From Odiellus spinosus (taxonomy: Eukaryota; Arthropoda; Arachnida; Opiliones; Phalangiidae): a DNA stretch of 64,000 bases. Under the pieces are notes generated by a model. It ran no database searches. It saw only the letters and a program-made list of their open reading frames with translations, and had not been told where the DNA came from. The position numbers and the translations under genes are program-made. The stretch's first letter is position 1. The number at the start of each line of letters is the position of its first letter. The stretch covers positions 5,649,372 through 5,713,371 of the forward strand of contig OY987225.1 in the NCBI GenBank assembly GCA_963920705.1, written 5' to 3'. Shown in pieces: positions 12,779 to 22,949 of the stretch.

Positions 12779-12984
12779 TGTTATTTTATGATAAGGAAAT
12801 TTTGACCACGGCTCGTAAAAAGCGATTAGCTAAATATAAATCGCTCATACGGAAGTTAGCTTCGCCCAAACTCTCCCGAAAAACCAAACGTAAATTATTG
12901 CTCAATCAAAAAGGCGGATTTGTGGGTACTTTATTAACTACTTTGTTACCCTCTTTAGTGGGTTTAATCGCGCGTCAATTATGA
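12779..12984 (+). CDS. Small basic/hydrophobic protein, Polinton late-gene-like
   Basis: About 68 codons, open from the Copia junction (no ATG in the visible frame) to a TGA at 12982. The N-terminal half is strongly basic (ARKKRLAKYK, SRKTKRK). The C-terminal half has the glycine-rich/hydrophobic pattern LLLNQKGGFVG then LLPSLVGLI. This layout is familiar to me from short core or membrane-active proteins of Polinton/Maverick elements and adenovirus-like viruses. That is family recognition from memory, not a search result. The start is probably displaced by the Copia insertion. The stop overlaps the next ATG by four bases. Confidence 0.55.
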
Positions 12985-13319
12985 AATCAATGATTCTCGT
13001 CCCCGCTACCTCTCTCACCGAAAGTAAAGTTTTTCAAACGCTTGACGAAGAAATTGAGCGAATCTTAAAATCAAACGCCCCTTCTTCAGCTAAATTATAC
13101 ATTAATATGGATATGCTGCGCCGTTATTTAGATATGAAAGAAAATATTCCCTTGCCCAAGTTTGAAGTTAGTAATTTATCAGCCCTAACCCACTGCGCCC
13201 TTAACTCCCGGTTTGCAACCTCTAAAAGCTTCACCACAAACTTTTATTACGCCGAGATATCCTACTACAAAAGGATTCCGCGGGAGGACGTCGCGTTCAA
13301 AGATTTCCCCTTTATATGA
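12981..13319 (+). CDS. Putative Polinton-type late protein, 112 aa
   Basis: ATG at 12981 overlaps the upstream TGA in the string ATGA, a tightly packed arrangement typical of viruses and virus-like transposons. The first 60 residues form an amphipathic alpha-helical pattern (KVFQTLDEEIERIL, then LRRYLDMKE) like the small conserved late proteins of Polintons. The C-terminal half (residues 70-112) is not recognised and may be read-through of decayed sequence. Function unknown. A capsid-associated role is only inferred from the neighbour. Confidence 0.45.
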   Translation: MKSMILVPATSLTESKVFQTLDEEIERILKSNAPSSAKLYINMDMLRRYLDMKENIPLPKFEVSNLSALTHCALNSRFATSKSFTTNFYYAEISYYKRIPREDVAFKDFPFI

Positions 13320-13350
13320 AGAGCATTCGACTCCATTGTCAAAAGAATAA

Positions 13351-13449
13351 ATGGAACAAAAACTCGGCCCGCGTTACGTTTCTGATTTGATAAGAGACGA
13401 GGGGTACCAATCAAAGATTAACCCTTCCTTTATTCAGGAAGAAAAGTAA
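13351..13449 (+). CDS. Short ORF, 32 aa, unassigned
   Basis: ATG at 13351 to TAA at 13447. It begins MEQKLGPRYVSDLIRDEG, a plausible coding composition directly downstream of the two Polinton-like ORFs. I cannot assign it. It could be the start of a truncated late gene. Confidence 0.25.
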   Translation: MEQKLGPRYVSDLIRDEGYQSKINPSFIQEEK

Positions 13450-13640
13450 GTAGAATTATTAAATTATTAAATCGTCATAAATTGCCTTTTTACATGTAAC
13501 GGGGTAGTCTACAACGGTCGTCGGGGGGATTTATTCGAGATATAGATAGTTTTCTCTAAAGGGGTAAAAGTCGTTTCCCCCAGTTTGCCACTCATTTGTG
13601 AGTGCAGAGATAAAGGCTAGCTGGAACTGATCTGTTCTGA

Positions 13641-13686
13641 ACTGCACTCACAAGCTCCTGGGTTTCCAGGAGCTTGTGAGTGCAGT
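13641..13686. repeat. Perfect 21 bp-arm hairpin at inner edge of IR1
   Basis: ACTGCACTCACAAGCTCCTGG, a four-base loop (GTTT), then its exact reverse complement. The hairpin ends one base before the right IR1 arm begins. Its GTGAGTGCAG core also occurs once upstream at 13599-13608. Confidence 0.95.
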
Positions 13687-15305
13687 CGCGAAAGAGATAA
13701 TAAGGGAGCTTATGCGTGTTGAGTTCTAGTCTGTCAGTAATGAAAACCCGAAAACAATAAACAAGTCGTCGCGAAAGAGATATAAGGAGGCTTATGCGTG
13801 TTGAATGTTAGTCTGTCAGTAATGAAAACTCGAAAATAATAAACAAGTCGTCGCGAACGAGATAGTAAGGAGCTTATGCGTGTTGTGTTAGTCTGTAAGT
13901 AATGAAAACTCAAAAACAATGAAAAAGTCGTCGCGAAGGGAGCTTATGCGTGTTGAGTTCTAGTCTGTCAGTAATAAAAAACATGATTTGGAAAACATGA
14001 TTTGGAAAGCATGGTTTGAAAAACATGATTTGGAAAACATGATTTGAAAAACATGATTTGGAAAACATGATTTGGAAAATATGATTTAATGCAATGACTG
14101 TGGGGATATTCATCTTTCTCAATATATCGAATAAAAACGCTCACGGTCATATATTCGGCTCGAGAAATTTCCGCAACTTCGTGTTTAAAGGAATCTCGAG
14201 ACGCCATTCAAATTATTTAAAGAGCGTTTATGCATGCACAACAAGCCCCTGCTATAGAATCATTCCTTTCAGCCTCTTTTACAATGTCAGGGGTCTAGCT
14301 ATTCCTATAAGCTTGACCATCTTGTTTGATTTTAGGTTTTTCTGAATCTACGTTATCGAAAACCTAAGAAAAATATCAACTCTTATTTTTAAGCATCTCC
14401 TAAATATAATAGAAAAGGTTTTAAAGATCGGACTTCGTTGTCGGCTTAAAAAAAGGCATGGAGTCCATGTGCTTCAATTTCCGAGAAAAACATCAGACCA
14501 ATAGGCGCTCTCGTGTATAGTATAGTTTATATTACCCATAGCCTCCTCGATCACGCGCTTCGGCTGCGCTCGCGCTATTGAAGCCCCGGCAATCGGCCGA
14601 AAAACGCGAATGACGAATTCTCGAGATTTACAAAAAGACACCAAACTGATGAACGTCTCAAAGGGGGGCAACTGACCACATTTGAAGGGTTTTGCCCTTT
14701 TCAGGACTTTAATGATTTTTAAAAGCCACAATTAAAATATATGTTTTACAAATTAGTTTATTTTAACTCCTTAAAAAGGTTTCATAATTTTAGGGTAAGA
14801 AGTTTTTAAGTTAAAAAATAATTATCAACTTAAGTTGGTAGCGTGTGCAAACATTTATCACATATAATTTGTTGTGAAATTTTTATTCTGAAATTTTTAT
14901 TTAAGTTTTAAAACGATAATGATACAGTGCTAAATTAGGTGATGTATTTATACACCAATAATTAAAAATTTAAAAGACAATCTGGAGCGTGGAAATTGAT
15001 TTATTCGTCATGTTTATTCAAACCAGTTTCAATCTATTCGTCTATTCTATCTACTATGCTAGGAAGGGAAAAGAGAAGAAACAGGCCGTATGTAGATTTT
15101 CGCGCCGAAAGGTAGCTATATGCAAATTCCCTAATCTTTGGTGCCATAAGTCTTCGCTCTTTGTCATAACGTTACTCGCTTTAAAAAATAGATGTTCATC
15201 CGCTTGTGACTCAGCAGCCAATACCTTTCTTTCTTCGTGAAAGTGAAACAATCCTCCTTCTTTTGTAATAATTCAGGGAGAGCGTTTGGATTAATTTTAC
15301 TCTAA
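13687..15305. repeat. Right arm of inverted repeat IR1
   Basis: Reverse complement of 1-1618. It carries about four minisatellite units (13690-13975) and the short TTTGGAAAACATGA array. The match to the window start ends only because the window does, so homology may extend rightward past 15305 with a partner off the left edge. Confidence 0.9.
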
Positions 15306-15714
15306 CTCCCGGACTGAAACAAGAATTAGAGTCCTTGTGGATTCTTCGACAGTATTTAGGTCGAAGCGTTAGACGACGGTGGTTACTTTTCCATCTTTCA
15401 GGAAAATTGCGAGCTACCAATATTCTATCTTTCAAGAAATAATAAGGAGGCAGCGTTAAAGTTTAAAACGACAACAAATATATTTTATTTTAAAGTGACC
15501 ATTAGGGTCTGTCCATGAGAAAGGTTCAGACGATTCTGATTTTTACATAGTAAAACTCTCCCTTTTATCCAAGGAGAGCGTGAGAAAAGAGCCTAAAGTT
15601 TTTTGTATACACAATTTTAAAACTCTAGGCTTTACATTGCTTGTCAATACATGAACTTAAGGCGCGCCGTTCAGTCGCCAAAAATACCCTTTATACCTGG
15701 GAAAATTCGATCTT
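15306..15714. other. No gene seen
   Basis: Short minus-strand frame 15211-15435 without motifs. Possibly a further part of the IR1 arm. Confidence 0.5.
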
Positions 15715-16086
15715 TTGGCGTTCTTTCGTGAAAACCCCATTAGCGGCTACTATTTGAATTTTCACCCCTATTTTTATTTTTCTTTAGTTGACCAGGGTTT
15801 TTTTCAGTGTTATACTCTAAACAGAATAGCCAATTCATTTGATATCGATATCCAATTTACAAACGAAATTGAGATAAATATGTCAATCCCGTTTCTAGAT
15901 GTAAGATTAAATAGAAATATAAACCACTTAAATTTCGCTATGTATCAAAAACCAACACACGCAAAAATTTATTTAAATTATAATTCTTCACATAGTGAGA
16001 AAATTAAAATAGGTTTAGTTAAAAGTATTAAATATAAAATTGAGAAGCTGTCTGATAAACCTCAAATTGATATATATTTAATTTAA
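15715..16086 (+). pseudogene. Penelope-like element reverse transcriptase fragment
   Basis: The frame contains IQFTNEIE, SIPFLDVRL, YQKPTHAKIYLNY and a closing K.GLVKSIKYK region. In order these are the landmarks following the catalytic core in Penelope-like reverse transcriptases (the FLDV and KPTH..YL.Y.S blocks). The YxDD-type active site and the GIY-YIG endonuclease are absent. Upstream residues look degraded. Confidence 0.65.
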
Positions 16087-16649
16087 TTAGGATAACACTT
16101 GAAAATAAAATTGTAAAAATACTTACATTTGTTCGGGATTCTCTTGACGGCACATTTTCGGTTAGTTTTAAATTTGAATGAGATTTTAAAGCTCTTTGCA
16201 GAGTGGTATGATTTTTTGTATAAAGTCGACCGCTTATATAGTCGATTAAGTCAAGGTTATATTAGCTCTCTATAGAACTTATATTCGAGTTTTCTAATGA
16301 GATACATTTTTTATATATCTTAAGAGATACATTTTTTATACATATATTAAACAGAAAAGCAAGTGAATATTAATAATATAAGAAAATTCTTTACCAAATG
16401 TTAAATATGCCCCTAGGCGTCTTATGAAGTTATAGTTTTAATATGATCCACACCCTTCTATACTTTTTAAAAAAACCCGATCTTGAAACGCTCTTTAAAT
16501 ATTTTAATTATAGTTAGATTACATGGTGAATAGAAAGAAAAACCTTGACATTTTAAAAAAAATTGAATATATTTTTGATTTTTTTATATAGATTTCCATC
16601 TAACACGCAATTACCGCGGAAAAAAATTATAAAAGAAAAATGAAATTCC
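16087..16649. other. No gene seen
   Basis: AT-rich sequence without a supported feature. It includes a repeated AGATACATTTTTTATA at about 16301 and 16325. Confidence 0.5.
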
Positions 16650-16860
16650 CCAGTGTCCTTCATGCGACATAACAACTTATGCTGTGTGTCATACAGTAGA
16701 GCAAATTATCCATTTCTGCCTTAACCCCACGTGATATGTGTTTAAAGAAGCCGTATATCTTCAGCGGGAAAATGTTCTATTGACACAAATATCCTTTCCA
16801 CCCTTAGAATATTTACCGTTAAATGATATTTGTGTCAACTGTAAACAGTTTTGTCCCCCT
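16650..16860 (+). pseudogene. Possible non-LTR retrotransposon 3' remnant
   Basis: One frame reads CPSC, then an H about 11 residues later and a C after the segment IIHFC, resembling the CxxC...H...C zinc motif at the C terminus of R1/Jockey-type LINE polyproteins. There are no other domains. A 14 bp inverted pair (TTGACACAAATATC, about 16780 and 16823) lies in the same stretch. Confidence 0.3.
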
Positions 16861-17140
16861 GAACAAAGCGTGTGCCGTTTTTGAAAGGGAGAATAAAGCG
16901 AATTATCACTGCTGCCGCTATCCCAAAGATTAGTCTTAGGATAAGCCCTTTCCTTCTTTCTATTATTTTAATCTGTCCATCCTTCCCATTTCTTTCCTCT
17001 CTTATTTTATCCTTCAATTTCCTTACTAACATTAATTAATCTTTCCTTTTCAGCGCTTATTTTAACTTGATCATCCTTTTAACATCAACCTTTGCACCCT
17101 TTCCGAATCCCATATCTAACCTTATATCTCTCTTTGACAA

Positions 17141-17530
17141 ATGTCAAGGGTTAAATTTACTTCCGTGTGCTCTACGTATAACTGTGGGGGTTTAGAATAT
17201 GTAAAAGACAATCTCAAAATTAAAGTGCCGCGTTTAGGGACGCTTTGTCTCATTGAGATTGAACATAAACGCGAGCAATATGGTGAAAAATTTCCAAATA
17301 TAATTGAAAAACTTGTGTTTCTTGAAATGTTGAAGAATTCGCGTCCGCCAAATATTATCATTGAAATATCTTTGACAATTAATCTAACTTTTACCGCGTT
17401 CCATCGGTTTTGTTCGCGAGACATTGGAAATCGCGTTATATCAAGAAAGTGTAAAAAAGGGAGAATTCACAAATATAATTCCCTAATTAGTTCTACGCCT
17501 ATGTACTATGTCGCGTATGTTCAACTTTAA
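17141..17530 (+). CDS. Uncharacterised ORF, 129 aa
   Basis: An open frame with basic C-terminal residues (CKKGRIHKYN). I recognise no domain, and coding status is doubtful because the complementary strand is also open over most of the length. Confidence 0.25.
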   Translation: MSRVKFTSVCSTYNCGGLEYVKDNLKIKVPRLGTLCLIEIEHKREQYGEKFPNIIEKLVFLEMLKNSRPPNIIIEISLTINLTFTAFHRFCSRDIGNRVISRKCKKGRIHKYNSLISSTPMYYVAYVQL

Positions 17531-18984
17531 TTACGTCTGAAACAGATTATAGCTATACAGTCCTTCGCGAGGTTAGTGGAAAAATCGGGAAAGATCGAAC
17601 GTGTTTTTTTCTGGTTACGTATTCGGTAAAAATCTTGAGGGAAAGACACTCTTACCTCTGAAAGAAAAATTCTAGAGGGAGGGGTCAAAGCCAGTATTTG
17701 GACAGTTTAAATTATTTTTCTCTTAATTAAATATATATTTTTGATTTAAACCGTCGATATATATTCGGCTTCAGCGTAAGTTGTAGCGTGCAAATAATAT
17801 CATTAGATTGTAGAATAAGATAGCAACACATAACTGTCGGTAACGCTTTAAACATATTTAATCATGCATTTTGAAAGAAAATTATGTTTAAAGACTTATA
17901 ACAAACGTTTATAATACGTTATTTTTGAATGATTTGGACTGTTTTAATAAGCGTAAAAAATGATCGAATATCAACTTTTTTGAGGGTAATTTACAATTAA
18001 TTAAGAGTCTCACTAAGCCTAAATTAATTTTTAAGAAACTTTACCATGTAACAATTCTATGAGAAAAGTTAATTGCGCATACCATTGAAATATCCCGAGT
18101 ACAAATATTTAACAATTTCCAACCCTTTGTATGAAAATTATCGTTACGTTCCAGAAATAACTACGTCAAATATCGAAAAATATTATCTATCCTATATATT
18201 ATTTACATTTTCATTTTGAAAACCCATAGGTATAAAATTTTGAATATGACGATTTTAATAGTATAAAACTATAAAACTTCAAAAAAGGGGTGAAAACCTC
18301 ACTTTAAAAAGATAATTAACAGTACTCGAAAGCTTCAAATGCTTAATGGGGAATAAACGATGTCAACCCTCCCAAAACCGGCGAAGGATCTCGTACCGAA
18401 ACCCCGCCCTAAAATAGGGCTCTAGAATTTTTGAAAGAACCTTGGTCATATTCCTAAAACCACAGAGAAGCTTCAGTGACCTTAAATCACATGAGGCATT
18501 TTCTATTTATCCTTTGAAGCAAAAACCATTAACTTTCACCCCTATCCCAAAGGAATGTAAGGGGCTACACCGTCTATATGGTATAGAGAGGGATATATTT
18601 TGCAAGGGGGCACATATTCGCCAAAAGTAAAGGAGACTTTGCTTAAAAAATCCTAAGCCAACAACTAACTTTTCTCGCCCCTCCCCTCCTAACTACAGTA
18701 CTGGATTTGACGTGCTTGGACGGTCTGAATAAATAGACGATGCGGGAAAGAAGAGGTGGAGTAACTAGACGACTAGTTTACGGGAACAGATAGAAAATAT
18801 CGGACTCTTAAGGCGAGTTCGAGGTAACTTTAAAAATCTACTTCTATTTCACGCGCCGTTCGCAGTGATAAAGTGATATATCAATTATTAGTCAAACCCT
18901 AGTAAAAACTTTAACTTAAAAAAAAGATAATCTTAAAGTCGAGGAATCTAACTTGTTTCACTCTACAATTCACAATCTGAAAAC
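17531..18984. other. No gene seen; leader of downstream ORF
   Basis: AT-rich sequence without motifs up to about 18600. The last 140 bases (TAAAGTGATATATCA onward, near 18869) resemble a stretch near 2234 by a short shared GTGATATATCA, which may mark a common leader family. Confidence 0.4.
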
Positions 18985-20124
18985 ATGGACGCGAACGAGA
19001 AACCAACGAAAAATAACGCCTACACAGACGTGGCAACCTCTGGAGATGAGTCTGCGCGCGATAGACCATTTCGGCTAGATAATATATTTAAAATTGGAGC
19101 CAAAGCAATTAAACCCGAAGAATATCTGGAATTCGAGAAAATACGGAAGGACGTCATAGCCAATCTGAATTTATTCAAACATCCGACCAATATTTCGAGG
19201 AAAATGGACGAATTTCGAAAAGCTTACGAGAAACATCAGTTGTCTTTACAAGATATTACCGTTCGTGCGAAATTTGTATATTTAACTGGTTCGATCAATT
19301 GCGAGTGCTCGCTATGCTTTCCTTTTAAAGTTTATAAGAAACCAAAGGATTTTTCGTTGCTAACAGTGAATTTAGAAGCTATGCTTAACGAAAGCGAAAT
19401 TATAGTCGATAAGTCGCTACGAGATGTAGAGTTACGGACGGCGATTAGTAATATTCCGTATCCGCTCAATTCTTCTTCCGATCTTGAAACGCCCATAGAA
19501 AACGTAGATAATTTCATTGTGTCTAACGCGTGCGAAATGTATTTTCAAGAACTTGATCTTAACAGCGAAGAAACAAATTTCGCTCTTCCAACGTCACAAG
19601 TCATGCCAGAGGTAAGGAATTTTACCCAATCAATAACCGAGGCTATGATGGCTGAAACGGCGTCCAGTATTTACAATGAATATGTCGTCGGCGCGACTTC
19701 GCAAACGGAATCGTCTTTCGATTTAAACGCAAGAATTCAACTGGAATATTTCGGTGGAACGGCCGACAATCACTTGGTCGCCGAAGGAATCGACGATCTT
19801 GAGAGCTTATTTAAAGATATTTCAGATACGAGGGACCATAGCGATATACGCCAACAAGACGAGACCGGTAAAATTCCCGAGAAAAATCTCGTAATCGAAG
19901 AAAGGATTGTCGGTCTTCAAACCTCCTTAAACAATTTCCCAGCTACCCAAGACCATCGCGATAACCCTCTGGATATTATTGAATTAACACCTATTTCTCA
20001 AAATCCTACCAAAGTGTTAAAGAGACTATCGCTGGATTTGACAGTTTCGACTCCCGAAATACGAGAAAAAATGAGCCTCGTCGATGTCCAAGAAGTCCCC
20101 GGCGATCTCGTTAACCGATATTAA
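18985..20124 (+). CDS. Gag-like or unknown 379 aa protein
   Basis: The longest clean frame in the window, from an ATG 140 bases after a purine-rich leader. The protein is hydrophilic and acidic. Residues 100-120 include GSINCECSLCFPF, a possible Cys pair, and the C-terminal third has Ser/Thr-rich segments with a KVLKRLS motif. Out of frame and overlapping its end (from about 20084) the sequence continues in a similar style with a second KVLLKRLS. This suggests either programmed or mutational frameshifting within one longer protein, or an internal repeat. Position upstream of Gypsy integrase suggests a structural (Gag) protein, but I see no retroviral capsid or zinc-knuckle signature. Confidence 0.45.
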   Translation: MDANEKPTKNNAYTDVATSGDESARDRPFRLDNIFKIGAKAIKPEEYLEFEKIRKDVIANLNLFKHPTNISRKMDEFRKAYEKHQLSLQDITVRAKFVYLTGSINCECSLCFPFKVYKKPKDFSLLTVNLEAMLNESEIIVDKSLRDVELRTAISNIPYPLNSSSDLETPIENVDNFIVSNACEMYFQELDLNSEETNFALPTSQVMPEVRNFTQSITEAMMAETASSIYNEYVVGATSQTESSFDLNARIQLEYFGGTADNHLVAEGIDDLESLFKDISDTRDHSDIRQQDETGKIPEKNLVIEERIVGLQTSLNNFPATQDHRDNPLDIIELTPISQNPTKVLKRLSLDLTVSTPEIREKMSLVDVQEVPGDLVNRY

Positions 20125-20340
20125 GGAAGGGAGCAATATCGTAGTCGAAGATGGGATAGACGCCTCTTCTCTACGAACACTTAGAGAAGAGGGGTTAAAT
20201 CATAGCGTTATCACTAATGATCATCTTGTAGAAAATCCCAAAATAACGCCTTTAATAAAGAGAAATATGAAGGTTCTATTAAAGAGATTATCTACAGGAT
20301 CGACAAACTCACCCTGCCCAACCCTTAGTTCCGATAACGT

Positions 20341-21040
20341 TGCTATAATGAAAGGAACCCTTGGCCAGTTGAAGCTATTAATCGTTGACGAGATATCCAT
20401 GGTTTCTTCCGTCATTCTCTTGTACATTCATTTGAGGTTAAACGAATTCTTTGAACTGAACAAACCTTTCGGGGGTAAGGTTTCAGTGCTTGTTTTCAGA
20501 GATTTTCTACAATTACCACCAGTCCAAGGTAATCCGGCGTTTGTAAAAGTCACTGGTCGAGAAGCTAGGCTGAGATTCAATAGCTTGGGTGTGAAAAATT
20601 CAACTTTCAAATGCTCCAAGAATGTCAACAACCTGTCGAACGACTGATTGCTGAAGATAGGCTAGCTGATTGCAATAAAAAAAATGACAAAAAACGTCGT
20701 GAAAAGATTGAAAATGCTTGATAAGAAAGCTTCCAAAACAGGAGGTTTGGAAAGTGAATTACTTCTCTGCGTGGGATGTCGAGTCATGGTCAGAAGACAC
20801 ATCAGTTTCGAAGATGGAATCGTCAACGGCACGATGGGGGTTGTCGAAAAATTTAGAAAAAACAATCTAGGAATAGTCGATGGCATTTTTATCAGAATTG
20901 ACGCAAACTCTAACCTATTTCTGTTAGAGCGAATTAGCGTGAAATTCTTGTTGATGGCCAAAACTTACGTGAAACGTTCCCAATTTCCCATCATCTTCGC
21001 TTACGCCATCACGATTCACAAAAGCCAAGTTGATATTCAA
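20341..21040 (+). pseudogene. PIF1-family DNA helicase fragment
   Basis: PIF1 helicases are 5'-3' superfamily 1 DNA helicases, also carried by Helitrons. Visible: motif II VDEISM (about 20385), motif III DFLQLPPV with the preceding Gly replaced by Arg (about 20500), the LQECQQP region in a second frame (about 20610), GCRVMVRRHIS..DGIVNGTMG (about 20775) and YAITIHKSQ of motif VI (about 21000). Motif I (Walker A) is absent, and at least two frameshifts separate the parts. The right end runs straight into Gypsy integrase sequence in one frame, so the fragment is fused to it. Confidence 0.85.
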
Positions 21041-22916
21041 AATGCTCAATCTGAGGACCCAGACATTTCCCAAATTATTGACACTCTTAAGGACAAAATA
21101 CCCCCTTACAATCGTTTAAATGAATTGACGAATAATATTCTATATCATCGCCCGATTAGAGGAGGCCCGAACAAAATCGATTTGCCTATTTCTCTTAGAC
21201 TTGAAGCTCTTAGGCTAATACATGACCCTCCATTATCAGCTCACCGAGGAAGAGATAAAACTTTACTTAAAATCAGGAATAGATATTGGTGGCCATCCTT
21301 AAATAATGACGTATCCGACTACGTCCGTGGATGTAGAATCTGTCAAGAATACAAGTCCAGAAATCGACGTAAACCTGGGCTAATGATGTCAACAGAACTC
21401 ACGGCTCCATGGAGTATGATCGGTGTTGACATCATGGGTCCATTACCCCGCAGCCATACTGGTCACGTCTATATATTGGTCTTTGTTGATTATATGACCA
21501 AATACGTAGAACTGATCCCCTGAAGACAGTAACAGCGGATGACTGCGCTAAATCCCTCCGAAATTTAATTTGTAGATGGGGTGCCCCAGATAAGATCCTC
21601 TCGGACCGAGGTACCCAATTCACTTCTCAACTTTGGGCATCTACATGTCGCCTCTTTAGAATCAAACCAATTTTTACCACCCCTTACCACCCACAGACAA
21701 ACTTAACTGAACGAGTAAATAGGGTGTTGGTTGAAACAATTTCTATGTACGTTGGGAGACACCATAGGCGATGGGATTTAAATTTACCACTGTTAGCCTT
21801 CGCAATTAACTCTTGCCCTCATGGTACTACGGGACGTTCACCGTTCTACCTCAATTATGGAAGAGAACCGCGAAATCCCTGGGAAATTGATCCTGAATAT
21901 GAGCTACAAATTCCAGAAACTCTAGATAGCTCTAAAACACTTAAAATTCTAGAACAACTCCAATTATCACGAGAATTAGCAGGAATAGCTCAAGAAAAGC
22001 AAAAATTGTATTATGACCAGAAGAGAGAACCGATAGAATTTAGTATAGGAACCCTTGTTTGGAAGGAAACTTTCCCCATTCCCAAGCAGCAGCAGGTTTC
22101 ATGGCGAAATTGAGTCCAAAGTGGAAGGGAATATATAAGATAATAAATAAGGAATCCTCTTTAGTGTACGAGTTAGCAGATACGGAAACAGGTGAAAGTA
22201 TAGGAAAGGTTCATATATCGCAACTCAAACTGTATTGGAGCAATGAAACGGTTTTCCCAGAAGAAAGAACTAGTGAAGATAACAGTGCGTTACCAGCAAC
22301 TGAGAATTCGACTGATCAATCGATTTCTCCATTAACATCCTTAGCTGAGGTCGGGATCCAGACTCCCACTGATATCCCCACTGTCCCTTCCGACGGATCT
22401 CCGGATCAGTCAGCTCATACTACCCTAGATTATGACTCTGCCCCTATTAGAAACAAAATTGATGCATTACCATCTTTAAGTGAAGCAAGCCCCGCTAGTT
22501 CACGATGCTCCTCGATACAATCCCTTATAAGTTCCTCGGCACCAGGGTTTGAATTATTTTCAGATACCCCTGTTATCCTCCGAACTCAACATGACATGAG
22601 ATTGTTTTCGTTACCTTCCAGTTCCGAAAGTAACAACGACACGAATGATCCAACTCTGATCATTAGTTTAGATGAACGCTATAAAGAACCCTTCAGAAAG
22701 GGATGGGTGAGGCAAATAATGAATCGTAAAACAATTAGGCCTAAGGGACCAACTCTAGATGTATATTATCGCCCTCCAGGGCCCAAAAAAAAAAGACTCT
22801 GTTCACCTTCCGACATAGCCCAATATCTTATAGATAACCCCTCGGATTTAAGAACTAACCAGTTCTATTTTAAGAGAAAACCTATATCCTCCCCTCCTTG
22901 GGAGATTATAGCTTAG
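21041..22916 (+). pseudogene. Ty3/Gypsy integrase with MBD-like C-terminal tail
   Basis: Integrase inserts element DNA into the genome. In order: the N-terminal HHCC zinc region (H near 21221 and 21242, CRICQ near 21335), GVDIMGPLP with the first catalytic Asp (21424), LSDRGTQF with the second Asp (about 21600), HPQTNLTERVNR with the catalytic Glu (about 21700), FAINS and SPFYLNYG, then a GPY/F-like block KLSPKWKGIYKI (22083-22130). Frame changes at about 21520 and 22090 divide it into three frames. After a Ser/Pro-rich linker the third frame ends in an MBD-like domain (separate entry). Protease, reverse transcriptase and RNase H are missing upstream. Confidence 0.85.
22689..22880 (+). other. 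Methyl-CpG-binding-domain-like region
   Basis: Within the third integrase frame, about 64 residues read in the order GWVRQ, RK, a Gly/Pro loop, DVYYRPPG, KKKR, SDIAQYL and NQFYFKR. This follows the MBD/TAM consensus: GW.R, RK, G...DVYY..P.GK..RS, L..YL and a final F.F. In known MBDs the DVYY strand and following Arg contact methylated CpG. The Arg-Ser after the Lys run appears here as RLCS. A targeting role comparable to integrase chromodomains is inference. Confidence 0.65.
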
Positions 22917-22949
22917 GATTCCCCTCTTTATGAGGTTATATGAGGAATT

